Source: Bacteroidales bacterium | GTDB lineage: Bacteria > Bacteroidota > Bacteroidia > Bacteroidales > Muribaculaceae | Reading direction: 5' to 3' | NCBI GenBank assembly: GCA_900766975.1 | Contig: CAAFXO010000016.1 | Coordinates: forward strand, 1-64,000 | DNA length: 64,000 bases | Shown here: positions 25,888 through 34,824 of the stretch, one piece after another | Layout: the number at the start of each line of letters is the position of its first letter | Position numbering within the stretch: position 1 is the first letter of the stretch | Notes under the pieces: generated by a model | Told to the model about the DNA's origin: nothing | Databases searched by the model: none | Seen by the model: only the letters and a program-made list of their open reading frames with translations | Position numbers and translations under genes: made by a program

Positions 25888-27015
25888 CTAATCGTATAAT
25901 ACGACACCGAGGCGTTTTTCGCGAGATCGGATGGAATGAGTCAGCAAAATATTAGCGAAGACCCAGACCGCGATATCGCCCAAAATCACCAGGGTCGGAT
26001 TCAAATATGGGGATACCCATAGGTTCATTATCACGAAAACAGCATCAGCTGCGAGGATGGCAATCAGCGCCTGCCACTGGCGGCAGCCGAGAGCCAGAAG
26101 CTTATGATGTATATGGCAACGATCGGGGAGGAAGGGATTGCGACCCTTTCTCAGGCGATGGAAGAAGACTCTGACCACGTCGAAACATGGGAGGAGGATC
26201 GGCGCTACCGCCAAGATGAAAATATTATTGCCCGTAGTGACAGACTCCTGCGGGATGCTGAAAGCCTGAAGGGCCATGAACGAGAGCACAACGCCGATGG
26301 TCAGCGTGCCGGTGTCGCCCATAAATATTTTCTTATGTTTTTCGACTTTGCCGAATACATTATAATAGAAGAACGGAATAAGTGTACCAAATGTTGCACC
26401 GATGAACATAGCATACACATAATGTCCGGTCGAGATGAAGACAAAACTATAAAGAGCCATAGCGATGATACTGATGCCGGAAGCCAAGCCGTCGATACCA
26501 TCGATCAGGTTGATGGCATTGGTGATATACACCACTAAGAAGACGGCAGTGATCCAGCCCAAGATCGTGGGCCACTGATGGATTCCGAGGAATCCATAGA
26601 GGTCGGCAGGCCACAGCCCGGCGAGTACGAAGATACTGCCGGCGATGACCTGGAACAAGAACTTGGTGCGATAGCGCACCTGCACCAAATCATCGGCAAT
26701 ACCGATCATATACATCAGCATCAACGAACAAAAGAGGAAGAAGATGTTGATGATCGACCCCGGAAGGAGACCGCCGATTCCATTGAGTTGGAACCTTACG
26801 TTTATGCCCAAGACGATGCAGAACGAGAAAGTGAGAGCCGGCAAGAAAGCTATACCTCCAAGACGGGGCACAACTCCCTTATGGATCTTACGATCGTCGA
26901 CATCATCATATAGACTTCTCCTGCGTGCTATCCGCATAATAGAGGGTAGGATTACACCTGCCAGCACTACAGAGACAACAATGCAGAGAATATAGTTTAA
27001 AATCCAATATACCAT
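25888..27015 (-). CDS. WecA-like undecaprenyl-phosphate N-acetylhexosamine-1-phosphate transferase (GT4 family)
   Basis: 375 residues with about eleven membrane segments. Members prime O-antigen or capsule synthesis by moving a HexNAc-1-phosphate to undecaprenyl phosphate. Family motifs are in order: KIHKGVVPRLGGIAFL (about 46-61), IGIADDLVQVRYRTK with the catalytic Asp pair, NAINLIDGIDGLASG, FMGDTGTLTIG and the LPDRCHIHHKLL cytoplasmic loop. The chosen ATG at 27015 lies next to an in-frame GTG. It is the first gene of the export operon and has a consensus promoter at 27086-27116. Confidence 0.93.
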   Translation of the reverse strand: MVYWILNYILCIVVSVVLAGVILPSIMRIARRRSLYDDVDDRKIHKGVVPRLGGIAFLPALTFSFCIVLGINVRFQLNGIGGLLPGSIINIFFLFCSLMLMYMIGIADDLVQVRYRTKFLFQVIAGSIFVLAGLWPADLYGFLGIHQWPTILGWITAVFLVVYITNAINLIDGIDGLASGISIIAMALYSFVFISTGHYVYAMFIGATFGTLIPFFYYNVFGKVEKHKKIFMGDTGTLTIGVVLSFMALQAFSIPQESVTTGNNIFILAVAPILLPCFDVVRVFFHRLRKGRNPFLPDRCHIHHKLLALGCRQWQALIAILAADAVFVIMNLWVSPYLNPTLVILGDIAVWVFANILLTHSIRSREKRLGVVLYD

Positions 27016-27085
27016 CACAAAACTCTTTGATCATAACGAGCTCGGCCAACTCCTTGGCGTAAGCCCGCATTCTCCATAAATTATG

Positions 27086-27116
27086 CAAAAGTACGAAATT
27101 TTTGATAGATGACAAA
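27086..27116 (-). promoter_or_regulatory. Consensus promoter of the polysaccharide export operon
   Basis: On the minus strand TTTG (27116-27113), a 19-base spacer and TACTTTTG (27093-27086) match the Bacteroidetes consensus. It diverges from the panB promoter about 60 bases away. Confidence 0.85.
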
Positions 27117-27153
27117 ATATCTGACCAATCTAATTGCAATTTGACACAAATTC

Positions 27154-27185
27154 TTGGCTATTTCGCGGATAATGAGTAATTTTGC
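27154..27185 (+). promoter_or_regulatory. Promoter of panB
   Basis: TTG at 27154-27156, a 21-base spacer and TAATTTTG at 27178-27185. Transcription would start near 27192. It is divergent from the export operon promoter. Confidence 0.75.
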
Positions 27186-27245
27186 AAACTGATTTGTTAG
27201 AAATAGTCGTAACGTCGGGTCGTTATGACAAAAATATGTAAAGAA

Positions 27246-28067
27246 ATGTCGACCAATACAACAGACAACTCTCGGAAAGTGACCACAATAAGGCTTGTCG
27301 AGATGAAGCAACGAGGGGAGAAAATCTCGATGCTGACAGCCTACGATTATTCCTCAGCCAAGATCATCGATGGGGCGGGGATAGATGTAATTCTGGTGGG
27401 AGATTCCGCCTCGAATGTAATGGCGGGCAATATGACCACCTTGCCAATCACGTTAGACCAGATGATCTATCACGCCAAGTCGGTGATGAAAGCCACGCGC
27501 CGAGCACTGGTGGTGGTGGATCTACCCTTCGGATCTTATCAAGGGAACTCGAAAGAGGCGTTGACCTCCGCGATCCGCATCATGAAAGAGAGTCATGCCG
27601 AGGCAGTAAAGATGGAGGGAGGCTCGGAGATTCGCGAATCTGTGGAGCGCATCCTCTGTGCCGGCATTCCGGTGATGGGACACTTGGGGCTGACCCCTCA
27701 GAGCATCAATAAATTCGGCACCTACAGTGTGCGAGCCCGTCAGAAAGAAGAGGCAGAGAAGCTGATCGCTGATGCCAAGATGCTGGAAGAGATCGGCTGC
27801 TTCGCCATCGTCTTGGAGAAGATTCCGGCAGAATTGGCAGCGGAAGTATCGCGACAGCTCACGATTCCGACGATCGGTATCGGCGCCGGTGGAGGCACGG
27901 ATGGCCAGGTCTTGGTGATGCACGACATGCTGGGCATCAACCAGGGGTTCTCGCCCCGATTCCTGCGTCGATATGCCGACTTGGCGTCAGTGATGCATGA
28001 CGCTGTGGGACGCTATATCGAAGATGTAAAATCGGGAGACTTCCCCACGCCCGAAGAGTCATACTAA
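27246..28067 (+). CDS. panB: 3-methyl-2-oxobutanoate hydroxymethyltransferase (ketopantoate hydroxymethyltransferase)
   Basis: First committed enzyme of pantothenate and coenzyme A synthesis; it adds a hydroxymethyl group from methylene-tetrahydrofolate to 2-oxoisovalerate. The 273-residue protein has the expected [15 protein letters not shown] (about 37-51), DLPFGSYQG (about 86-94), [17 protein letters not shown] and [15 protein letters not shown] motifs. The ATG at 27246 ([14 protein letters not shown]) aligns with the start of Bacteroides PanB; an upstream ATG at 27225 would add seven residues. It has its own promoter and ends just before the pyrimidine leader. Confidence 0.95.
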   Translation: MSTNTTDNSRKVTTIRLVEMKQRGEKISMLTAYDYSSAKIIDGAGIDVILVGDSASNVMAGNMTTLPITLDQMIYHAKSVMKATRRALVVVDLPFGSYQGNSKEALTSAIRIMKESHAEAVKMEGGSEIRESVERILCAGIPVMGHLGLTPQSINKFGTYSVRARQKEEAEKLIADAKMLEEIGCFAIVLEKIPAELAAEVSRQLTIPTIGIGAGGGTDGQVLVMHDMLGINQGFSPRFLRRYADLASVMHDAVGRYIEDVKSGDFPTPEESY

Positions 28068-28120
28068 TAAAAAAAGCTCATTGAGAGTGCTGAAAATTTT
28101 AGATATTGACAAAAAATTGC

Positions 28121-28128
28121 TAACTTTG
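28121..28128 (+). promoter_or_regulatory. Promoter -7 element of the pyrimidine operon
   Basis: TAACTTTG followed by C, a full match to TAnnTTTG. The predicted start is near 28135, leaving a leader of about 265 nt before carA. The -33 region is not a clean TTTG. Confidence 0.7.
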
Positions 28129-28148
28129 CGGAGCAATTCGAAAGAGGT

Positions 28149-28316
28149 ATGAAAAAAGAGCATTACCGATGTCGCAAGATGCGAATCGGGAATTTTGCCA
28201 TAAGACATCAAATGATCGAGTCGGCATCTTACGATCGGAGGCATAGCCAGCCGGTAGTAAGGCAAAACGTCGACATCGCAAGCCGCTTTTTCCCAATAAT
28301 GGAGGTTGCGTCGTAA
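28149..28316 (+). CDS. Putative leader peptide of the pyrimidine operon (55 codons)
   Basis: An ATG about 14 bases after the predicted transcription start opens a 55-codon frame, MKKEHYRCRKMRIG to IMEVAS, ending in TAA at 28314-28316. It contains eight arginines. Codons AGC CGC TTT TTC CCA (28281-28295) form the 5' arm of the terminator stem that lies ahead of carA, and they include a U5 tract. The position, length and overlap mimic the leader ORF of the E. coli pyrBI attenuator. No protein family is recognised, and it could instead be a real small protein. Whether it is translated is inference. Confidence 0.55.
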   Translation: MKKEHYRCRKMRIGNFAIRHQMIESASYDRRHSQPVVRQNVDIASRFFPIMEVAS

Positions 28317-28358
28317 TGACCATCTCCATAAGAGCCGGGAAAACGCGGCATTTTTTAT
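28282..28358 (+). terminator. Attenuator-like terminator upstream of carA
   Basis: GCCGCTTTTTCCC (28282-28294) pairs with GGGAAAACGCGGC (28337-28349) at 12 of 13 positions, followed at once by ATTTTTTAT. An inner 8-bp hairpin (28299-28306 with 28322-28329, one G-U pair) stacks inside the loop and holds the leader stop codon. This is a conditional terminator between the promoter and the first gene of the pyr operon. Confidence 0.75.
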
Positions 28359-28402
28359 AATTCAACCTGAAAAAGAAACCAAAACAAGAGAAACGAGCAG
28401 AT

Positions 28403-29485
28403 ATGAAAAAAGCCACTTTGATACTCGAAGATGGGACTACCTTTGAGGGTAAATCGTTCGGATATTCCGGCAATGTAGCCGGCGAAGTTGTGTTCAACAC
28501 CGCGATGACGGGATATCCGGAGAGTTTGACCGACCCCTCCTATGCCGGACAGTTGATGACACTGACCTATCCGATGGTGGGCAATTACGGAGTGCCGAGC
28601 AGCGATCTTGGCAGCGACGGAATAGAGACCTACATGGAGAGCAATCGGATCCATGCATCCGGACTAATCGTAGGGGACTACAGCGAGCATTACAGTCATT
28701 GGAACGCCTTAGAGAGTCTGTCGGAGTGGTTACAGCGCGAGAAGATTCCAGCCATCACGGGAATAGACACGCGCCATCTGACACAGATAATCCGCGAGCA
28801 TGGCGTGATGATGGGACGCATCATGGTGGAGGGTGTCAACGACCTTCCGGTGACACCCGACTATAACTCGATCAACTATGTCGACCTCGTGTCGACACGC
28901 GAAGTGAAGCACTACAAGAGCGGCGAAGGCAAAAAGCGCGTAGTGCTGGTGGATTGCGGCGCGAAGAACAATATCATCCGCTGTCTGCTGAATCGAGGTG
29001 TAGACGTAGACTTAGTTCCCTGGGATTATGACTTCAACCGGCTGGAGTTCGACGGGCTTTTCTTGTCGAATGGTCCGGGCAACCCGGAGGTGTGTGAAAA
29101 GACAGTGGAGCATATCCGTCGCTTCATCAACAATCCGGAAGAGTGTCGTCCGCTGATGGGGATCTGCATGGGCAATCAGCTTCTTGCCAAGGCAGCGGGT
29201 GCCGGCATCTACAAGCTCAAATATGGGCATCGGTCGCACAATCAGCCGGTGCGCATCGAGGGTAGCAACCGCTGTCTGATCACGAGTCAGAATCATGGAT
29301 TTGCCGTCGACCCGAGCACCCTGCAAGAGGGATGGGAGCCCTACTTCACCAATATGAACGACGGTTCGAACGAAGGCATCCGCCATCAGAGCAAGCCCTG
29401 GTTCTCATCGCAATTCCACCCCGAAGCATGTGGAGGTCCGGTGGATGCGGAATTTCTCTTCGATGACTTCGTAAGCAAACTCTAA
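28403..29485 (+). CDS. carA: Carbamoyl-phosphate synthase small subunit
   Basis: Glutamine amidotransferase subunit that feeds ammonia to CarB for carbamoyl phosphate, the shared precursor of pyrimidines and arginine. The 360-residue protein has the N-terminal CPSase small-chain domain (FNTAMTGYPESLTDPSYAGQ, about 31-50) and a class I GATase domain with nucleophile C255 (MGICMGNQ), H339 and E341. First structural gene of the pyr operon, behind the attenuator-like leader; carB follows after 72 bases. Length is normal. Confidence 0.97.
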   Translation: MKKATLILEDGTTFEGKSFGYSGNVAGEVVFNTAMTGYPESLTDPSYAGQLMTLTYPMVGNYGVPSSDLGSDGIETYMESNRIHASGLIVGDYSEHYSHWNALESLSEWLQREKIPAITGIDTRHLTQIIREHGVMMGRIMVEGVNDLPVTPDYNSINYVDLVSTREVKHYKSGEGKKRVVLVDCGAKNNIIRCLLNRGVDVDLVPWDYDFNRLEFDGLFLSNGPGNPEVCEKTVEHIRRFINNPEECRPLMGICMGNQLLAKAAGAGIYKLKYGHRSHNQPVRIEGSNRCLITSQNHGFAVDPSTLQEGWEPYFTNMNDGSNEGIRHQSKPWFSSQFHPEACGGPVDAEFLFDDFVSKL

Positions 29486-29557
29486 GGAGGAGAGGAGAGA
29501 AAATATACAAATAAAGGAAACAAAGGTAAAACCAGCAAAACACAATATAATAAAGCG

Positions 29558-32500
29558 ATGATACAAGAGAGCGACATCAAGAAAGTGCTTGTGCTCGGAT
29601 CGGGCGCGTTGAAAATCGGCGAAGCGGGAGAATTCGACTACTCCGGCAGTCAGGCTCTGAAGGCCCTACGAGAAGAGGGTATCGAGACGATCCTGATCAA
29701 CCCCAACATAGCGACGGTGCAGACCTCGGAGGGGAGTGCCGATCATATTTACTTCCTGCCGGTGACAGCCACCTTCGTCGAGAAGGTGATAGCACGCGAG
29801 CGTCCGCAAGGCATCATGTTGGCATTCGGCGGACAGACAGCGCTCAACTGTGGAGTAGAGTTATTCCATCAGGGGATTCTCGAGAAATATAACGTAAGAG
29901 TATTGGGCACTCCGATACAATCGATCATCGACACCGAAGACCGCGAGATCTTCGTAGAGAAACTTGACGAGATCGATGTCAAGACGATCGACTCAGTGGC
30001 ATGTGACAACAAAGAAGAGGCACTTCGTGCGGCAGAGAGCTTGGGCTATCCGGTGATCTTGCGCGCCGCCTACGCCTTGGGAGGTCTGGGTTCGGGCTTC
30101 TGTGACAATGCCGAGCAGCTCTCCGTGCTTGCCGACAAAGCCTTCTCCTTCTCGCCGCAAGTGCTTGTAGAGAAGAGTCTTAAGGGATGGAAAGAGGTGG
30201 AATATGAAGTAGTGCGAGACTCCTTCGACAATTGTATCACCGTCTGCAACATGGAGAACTTCGACCCCCTTGGCATCCACACCGGGGAGAGCATCGTGGT
30301 GGCACCCTCACAGACCCTCACCAACTCCGAATATCATAAGCTCAGAGAGCTCTCCATCCGCATAGCGCGACATATCGGCATCGTGGGTGAATGTAACGTG
30401 CAGTTCGCCCTCTGCCCAGACTCCGAAGACTATCGCGTCATCGAAGTGAATGCCCGTCTCTCACGTTCATCGGCATTGGCATCGAAGGCTACAGGCTATC
30501 CCTTGGCATTCGTAGCGGCAAAACTTGGTTTGGGCTACGGACTCTTCGACCTTCGCAACTCTGTGACCAAGACCACCTCGGCATTCTTCGAGCCGGCACT
30601 CGACTACTGTGTCTGCAAGATACCCCGTTGGGACTTGGGAAAATTCAGAGGAGTAAATCGCGAGCTGGAATCATCGATGAAATCGGTGGGCGAGGTGATG
30701 TCGATAGGGCGCACCTTCGAAGAGGCTATCCAGAAGGGACTCCGTATGATCGGCCAGGGGATGCATGGATTCGTGGGCAACAAAGAACTTGAGATACCCG
30801 ATATCGACGGGGCACTCCATGCTCCGACCGATATGCGTATCTTCGTGATAGAGAAGGCATTTCACAAGGGCTACACGGTCGACCAGATCCATGATCTGAC
30901 CAAGATCGACCGTTGGTTCCTCTACAAGCTGAGACGCATCTACGATCTATATGGCGAACTGAAGAAGATTGGCAGTCTCGAGGCGACTCCGTTGGAGCTG
31001 CTGAGAGAAGTGAAGCGAGCCGGCTTCTCCGACTTCCAGACAGCGCGCGCCTTGGGCATGGAGCGCGACATGGAGATAGAGAAGGCGCTTTTGAAAGTAA
31101 GGATGCGTCGCAAATCACTCGGCATCGTGCCCTGTGTCAAGCAGATAGACACGCTCGCCGGCGAGTTCCCGGCAGCCACCAACTATCTTTACCTCACCTA
31201 CGGCGGCGACAAGAATGATATCAACTACGAGCATGACGGCCGCTCGGTGATGGTGCTCGGTTCGGGAGCATATCGCATCGGCAGTTCTGTGGAGTTCGAC
31301 TGGTGTGGCGTGCAGGCACTCAATACGATTCGCAAAGAGGGTTATCGCTCGGTGATGATCAACTACAATCCGGAGACCGTATCGACCGACTATGATATCT
31401 GCGACCGCCTCTACTTCGACGAGCTCACCTTCGAGCGCGTGCTCGACATCATAGAGATGGAAACGCCCTACGGCGTCGTGGTGTCGACCGGCGGTCAGAT
31501 CCCGAACAATCTGGCACTCAAGCTCGACGAGCAGGGTGTCAAACTCTTGGGCACCAGCGCCCAGAGCATCGACAATGCCGAAGACCGCGAGAAATTCTCC
31601 GCCATGTTGGGACGCATCGGAGTGGACCAGCCGGCATGGAGCGCCTTGACTTCTATGGAAGATATCAACAACTTTGTCGACAAGGTGGGCTTCCCGGTAT
31701 TGGTTCGACCCTCCTACGTCTTGTCGGGTGCGGCGATGAATGTATGTTACGACCGCACACAATTAGAGAAATTCCTGGCCCTTGCCGCCAACGTGTCGAA
31801 GCGACATCCGGTGGTGGTGAGTCAATTCTTGGAGCATGCCAAAGAGGTGGAGATGGATGCCGTGGCATGCAATGGCGAGATCATCGCCTACGCCATCTCG
31901 GAGCATGTGGAATTTGCCGGCGTACACTCGGGCGATGCCACCATCCAATTCCCGCCGCAGAAGCTCTATGTGGAGACGGCACGACGCATCAAGAAAATCT
32001 CGAAAAAGATCGCCAAACAGCTTAACATCAGCGGGCCCTTCAACATACAGTTCCTGGCACGCGACAACGATATCAAAGTGATCGAATGTAACCTCCGCGC
32101 TTCGCGCAGCTTCCCCTTCGTGAGCAAGGTGTTGAAGATCAACTTTATAGAGCTTGCCACACGCATCATGTTGGGACTTCCGGTGAGCAAGCCCGACAAG
32201 AGCGTGTTCGACTTGGACTATGTCGGCGTCAAGGCGAGTCAATTCTCCTTCAATCGCTTGCAGAAGGCAGACCCGAAATTAGGTGTCGACATGGTGTCGA
32301 CCGGCGAAGTGGGATGTATCGGTGAAGATGCTCGCTCGGCACTTCTCACGGCGATGCTCTCGGTGGGTCAGCGCATACCGAGCAAGAATGTGCTTCTCTC
32401 CACCGGCAACGGCAAGCAGAAGGGCGATATGCTCGGCGCCGCCAAGTTGCTGCAACAGAAGGGTTACTCCATCTTTGCTACCGAGGGAACCAGTCGTCAT

Positions 32501-32782
32501 CTCACCGAGAATGGCATCGAGAACACTCGCGTATACTGGCCGGACGAAGAGGGAACTCCCAAGGCTGTGGATATGATCAATAACCATGAGATTGACTTGG
32601 TGATCAACGTGCCGCGCAATCACTCCGACAAGGAGGTGACCAACGGCTATCGTATCCGACGCACCGCCATCGACCGCAACATACCGCTGATCACCAATGC
32701 TCGACTTGCCTCGGCATTCATCAAATCATTCTGCTCGATGAGCCAGGATGATATCGAGGTGAAGAGCTGGCAAGAGTTCTAA
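29558..32782 (+). CDS. carB: Carbamoyl-phosphate synthase large subunit
   Basis: 1074 residues with two homologous ATP-grasp synthase halves, an oligomerisation region between them and a C-terminal MGS-like allosteric domain. Repeat signatures are visible in both halves: LGSGALKIGEAGEFDYSG near the start and LGSGAYRIGSSVEFDWCG in the second half, FGGQTALN and STGGQIPNN, and EVNARLSRSSALASKATGYP against ECNLRASRSFPFVSK. It makes carbamoyl phosphate from bicarbonate, ammonia and two ATP. Allosteric control by UMP, ornithine or IMP would act through the last 150 residues. Confidence 0.97.
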   Translation: MIQESDIKKVLVLGSGALKIGEAGEFDYSGSQALKALREEGIETILINPNIATVQTSEGSADHIYFLPVTATFVEKVIARERPQGIMLAFGGQTALNCGVELFHQGILEKYNVRVLGTPIQSIIDTEDREIFVEKLDEIDVKTIDSVACDNKEEALRAAESLGYPVILRAAYALGGLGSGFCDNAEQLSVLADKAFSFSPQVLVEKSLKGWKEVEYEVVRDSFDNCITVCNMENFDPLGIHTGESIVVAPSQTLTNSEYHKLRELSIRIARHIGIVGECNVQFALCPDSEDYRVIEVNARLSRSSALASKATGYPLAFVAAKLGLGYGLFDLRNSVTKTTSAFFEPALDYCVCKIPRWDLGKFRGVNRELESSMKSVGEVMSIGRTFEEAIQKGLRMIGQGMHGFVGNKELEIPDIDGALHAPTDMRIFVIEKAFHKGYTVDQIHDLTKIDRWFLYKLRRIYDLYGELKKIGSLEATPLELLREVKRAGFSDFQTARALGMERDMEIEKALLKVRMRRKSLGIVPCVKQIDTLAGEFPAATNYLYLTYGGDKNDINYEHDGRSVMVLGSGAYRIGSSVEFDWCGVQALNTIRKEGYRSVMINYNPETVSTDYDICDRLYFDELTFERVLDIIEMETPYGVVVSTGGQIPNNLALKLDEQGVKLLGTSAQSIDNAEDREKFSAMLGRIGVDQPAWSALTSMEDINNFVDKVGFPVLVRPSYVLSGAAMNVCYDRTQLEKFLALAANVSKRHPVVVSQFLEHAKEVEMDAVACNGEIIAYAISEHVEFAGVHSGDATIQFPPQKLYVETARRIKKISKKIAKQLNISGPFNIQFLARDNDIKVIECNLRASRSFPFVSKVLKINFIELATRIMLGLPVSKPDKSVFDLDYVGVKASQFSFNRLQKADPKLGVDMVSTGEVGCIGEDARSALLTAMLSVGQRIPSKNVLLSTGNGKQKGDMLGAAKLLQQKGYSIFATEGTSRHLTENGIENTRVYWPDEEGTPKAVDMINNHEIDLVINVPRNHSDKEVTNGYRIRRTAIDRNIPLITNARLASAFIKSFCSMSQDDIEVKSWQEF

Positions 32783-32806
32783 GAAACGCAAAAACATCTG
32801 ACACAG

Positions 32807-34078
32807 ATGCAAAAAGATATATTGATAAAAAATGGTATGATCCGCCGAGATGGGGAGAGGCAGCGCTGTGACATCCTGATCACGGATGGATGTATCAAGA
32901 GCGTCGGCGAAGATCTCGTCTGCGACTCGGCATGCGAAGTAATCGATGCCGAGGGGAGTATGATACTGCCGGGGCTGGTGGATGTGCATGTGCATCTACG
33001 CGAGCCGGGCTATTCCTACAAAGAGACGATCCACGACGGCACACGCGCAGCAGCACATGGGGGCTTCACTACGGTCTGTCCGATGCCCAATCTGAATCCG
33101 GCGCCCGACACGGCTGATCATCTTCAAGAGCAGCTTGACATCATCTCACGCGATGCCTGCATCGAAGTGCTTCCCTACGCCACGATCACCCTCAAGAGGA
33201 TGGGAGATGAGCTCGTGGACTATTCCGGACTGAGTCCGAAAGTAGTAGGTTTTTCCGACGATGGGAGCGGCGTACAGTCGGAGGATGTGATGGAGCGGGC
33301 AATGCGCGGCATCAGCGCCACCGGCAAGGTGCTGGCGGCACACTGTGAAGTCAACTCACTTCTGCGCGGGGGCTATATCCACGATGGGGAATATGCCCAC
33401 GCCCATGGGCATGCCGGGATCTGCTCGGAGAGCGAATGGGGAGAGGTGGCACGCGACATCCGCCTGGCAGAGGCCACAGGATGCAGACTTCATATCTGCC
33501 ACGTATCGACCCGAGAGAGTGTCGAATTGGTGAGACAAGCGAAGGCACGCGGAGTGGCTGTGACCTGCGAGACGGGAGCCCACTACTTGGCATTCTGCGA
33601 CAAAGACCTGCAAGAGGAGGGACGTTTCAAGATGAACCCGCCGTTGCGTTCGGCATCCGATCGAGAGGCACTCCTGGAGGGTATCAAAGATGGCACCATC
33701 GACTGCATAGCCTCCGACCATGCACCCCACTCGGCTGAAGAGAAGAGCCGCGGATTGCGTCAGAGTGCGATGGGAGTAACCGGCATCGAACTGTCATTAG
33801 CCGCCACCTATACCTACGCCGTGAAGAGTGGCATCATCACCCTCGACCGTATGATCGAACTGATGGCAGAGAGGCCTCGCCGTATCTTCGGCATAGCCGG
33901 AGGTATCCTCCCCGGCGACCGCGCCGACTTGACCATCGTCGACTTCGACCGCAGTTATATCGTGGATCCGGAGAAATTCCTCTCCAAGGGAAAATCCACA
34001 CCATTTGAAGGACAACGTCTCTATGGAGTGGTGAAAGCCACCATCTCCTCGGGCAAGATAGCATATATCGAACAATGA
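32807..34078 (+). CDS. pyrC: Dihydroorotase (class I)
   Basis: Cyclises carbamoyl aspartate to dihydroorotate. The 423-residue protein is of the long class I type (PyrC of Gram-positive and Bacteroidetes bacteria). Metal-binding DVHVHLREPGYSYKETI (about 58-74), the HICHVSTRES histidine region and the DHAPHS motif (about 303-308) are present. Its stop codon overlaps the pyrK start as ATGA, so the two are translationally coupled. Confidence 0.95.
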   Translation: MQKDILIKNGMIRRDGERQRCDILITDGCIKSVGEDLVCDSACEVIDAEGSMILPGLVDVHVHLREPGYSYKETIHDGTRAAAHGGFTTVCPMPNLNPAPDTADHLQEQLDIISRDACIEVLPYATITLKRMGDELVDYSGLSPKVVGFSDDGSGVQSEDVMERAMRGISATGKVLAAHCEVNSLLRGGYIHDGEYAHAHGHAGICSESEWGEVARDIRLAEATGCRLHICHVSTRESVELVRQAKARGVAVTCETGAHYLAFCDKDLQEEGRFKMNPPLRSASDREALLEGIKDGTIDCIASDHAPHSAEEKSRGLRQSAMGVTGIELSLAATYTYAVKSGIITLDRMIELMAERPRRIFGIAGGILPGDRADLTIVDFDRSYIVDPEKFLSKGKSTPFEGQRLYGVVKATISSGKIAYIEQ

Positions 34079-34824
34079 TAACACGTCAAGACACCAAATA
34101 TCAAATCATCGACAACACGCCGATCGGCACGAACACGATGATGATGACCCTGGCAGGGCCGACCACAACCTTCACGGCGCCGGGACAATTTGTCAACATC
34201 GCCATACCGGGGTTCACCCTGCGACGCCCCATCTCGGTCTGCTCGATCGAAGAGAACCAGCTCACCATAGTATATGACAAGGTGGGAGCCGGCACGGAAG
34301 CCCTCGCTGCGCTACGCCCCAAGACCGAAGTGGATCTTCTGCCGGCATTGGGCAATGGCTTCGACTTGAGCAAATGTGGCGAACGCCCTGTGCTGCTCGC
34401 CGGCGGAGTGGGTTGCCCTCCAATCTATAATCTTGCCAAGCAACTGATCCGGAAGGGAATGCTGCCGACGGTGGTGCTCGGATTCAACTCCTCCGACCGT
34501 ATGATCATGATCGAGGCATTCGAGAAACTCTATATACCCTTCCATGTAGCGACAATCGACGGCTCCTACGGCAGAAAGGGATATGTGACCGACGTGCTGA
34601 AACATGAGGCGATCGACCCTGACTACTTCTATGCCTGCGGCCCACTGCCGATGCTTAAATCCCTCTGTCAGAATCTTGACATCCCGGGGGAGGTGAGCCT
34701 CGAATCGAGGATGGCATGCGGCTTCGGAGTCTGCATGTGTTGTTCGCTTGAGACTAAGAAGGGACCACGACGTATATGCAAAGATGGGCCGGTATTTGAT
34801 AAAGAAGATCTGATATGGAAATAA
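34075..34824 (+). CDS. pyrK: Dihydroorotate dehydrogenase electron transfer subunit
   Basis: 249 residues, FAD and [2Fe-2S] protein that passes electrons from dihydroorotate dehydrogenase 1B to NAD+. An FAD-binding segment with RRPISVCS (about 53-60), an NAD-binding domain with LAGGVGCPPIYNLAK, and the cluster ligands C215, C220, C223 and C235 (CxxxxCxxC then C) are visible. It overlaps pyrC by 4 bases and pyrD by 10 bases, as expected for subunits of one heterotetramer. Confidence 0.95.
   Translation: MITRQDTKYQIIDNTPIGTNTMMMTLAGPTTTFTAPGQFVNIAIPGFTLRRPISVCSIEENQLTIVYDKVGAGTEALAALRPKTEVDLLPALGNGFDLSKCGERPVLLAGGVGCPPIYNLAKQLIRKGMLPTVVLGFNSSDRMIMIEAFEKLYIPFHVATIDGSYGRKGYVTDVLKHEAIDPDYFYACGPLPMLKSLCQNLDIPGEVSLESRMACGFGVCMCCSLETKKGPRRICKDGPVFDKEDLIWK

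Noticed and set aside
27086..27185. Shared operator for the divergent panB and polysaccharide promoters
   Set aside because: No inverted repeat or other binding-site signal is visible between the two promoters.
28135..28402. A known riboswitch class in the carA leader
   Set aside because: I see no motif of a named aptamer; the ORF plus terminator layout explains the leader better.
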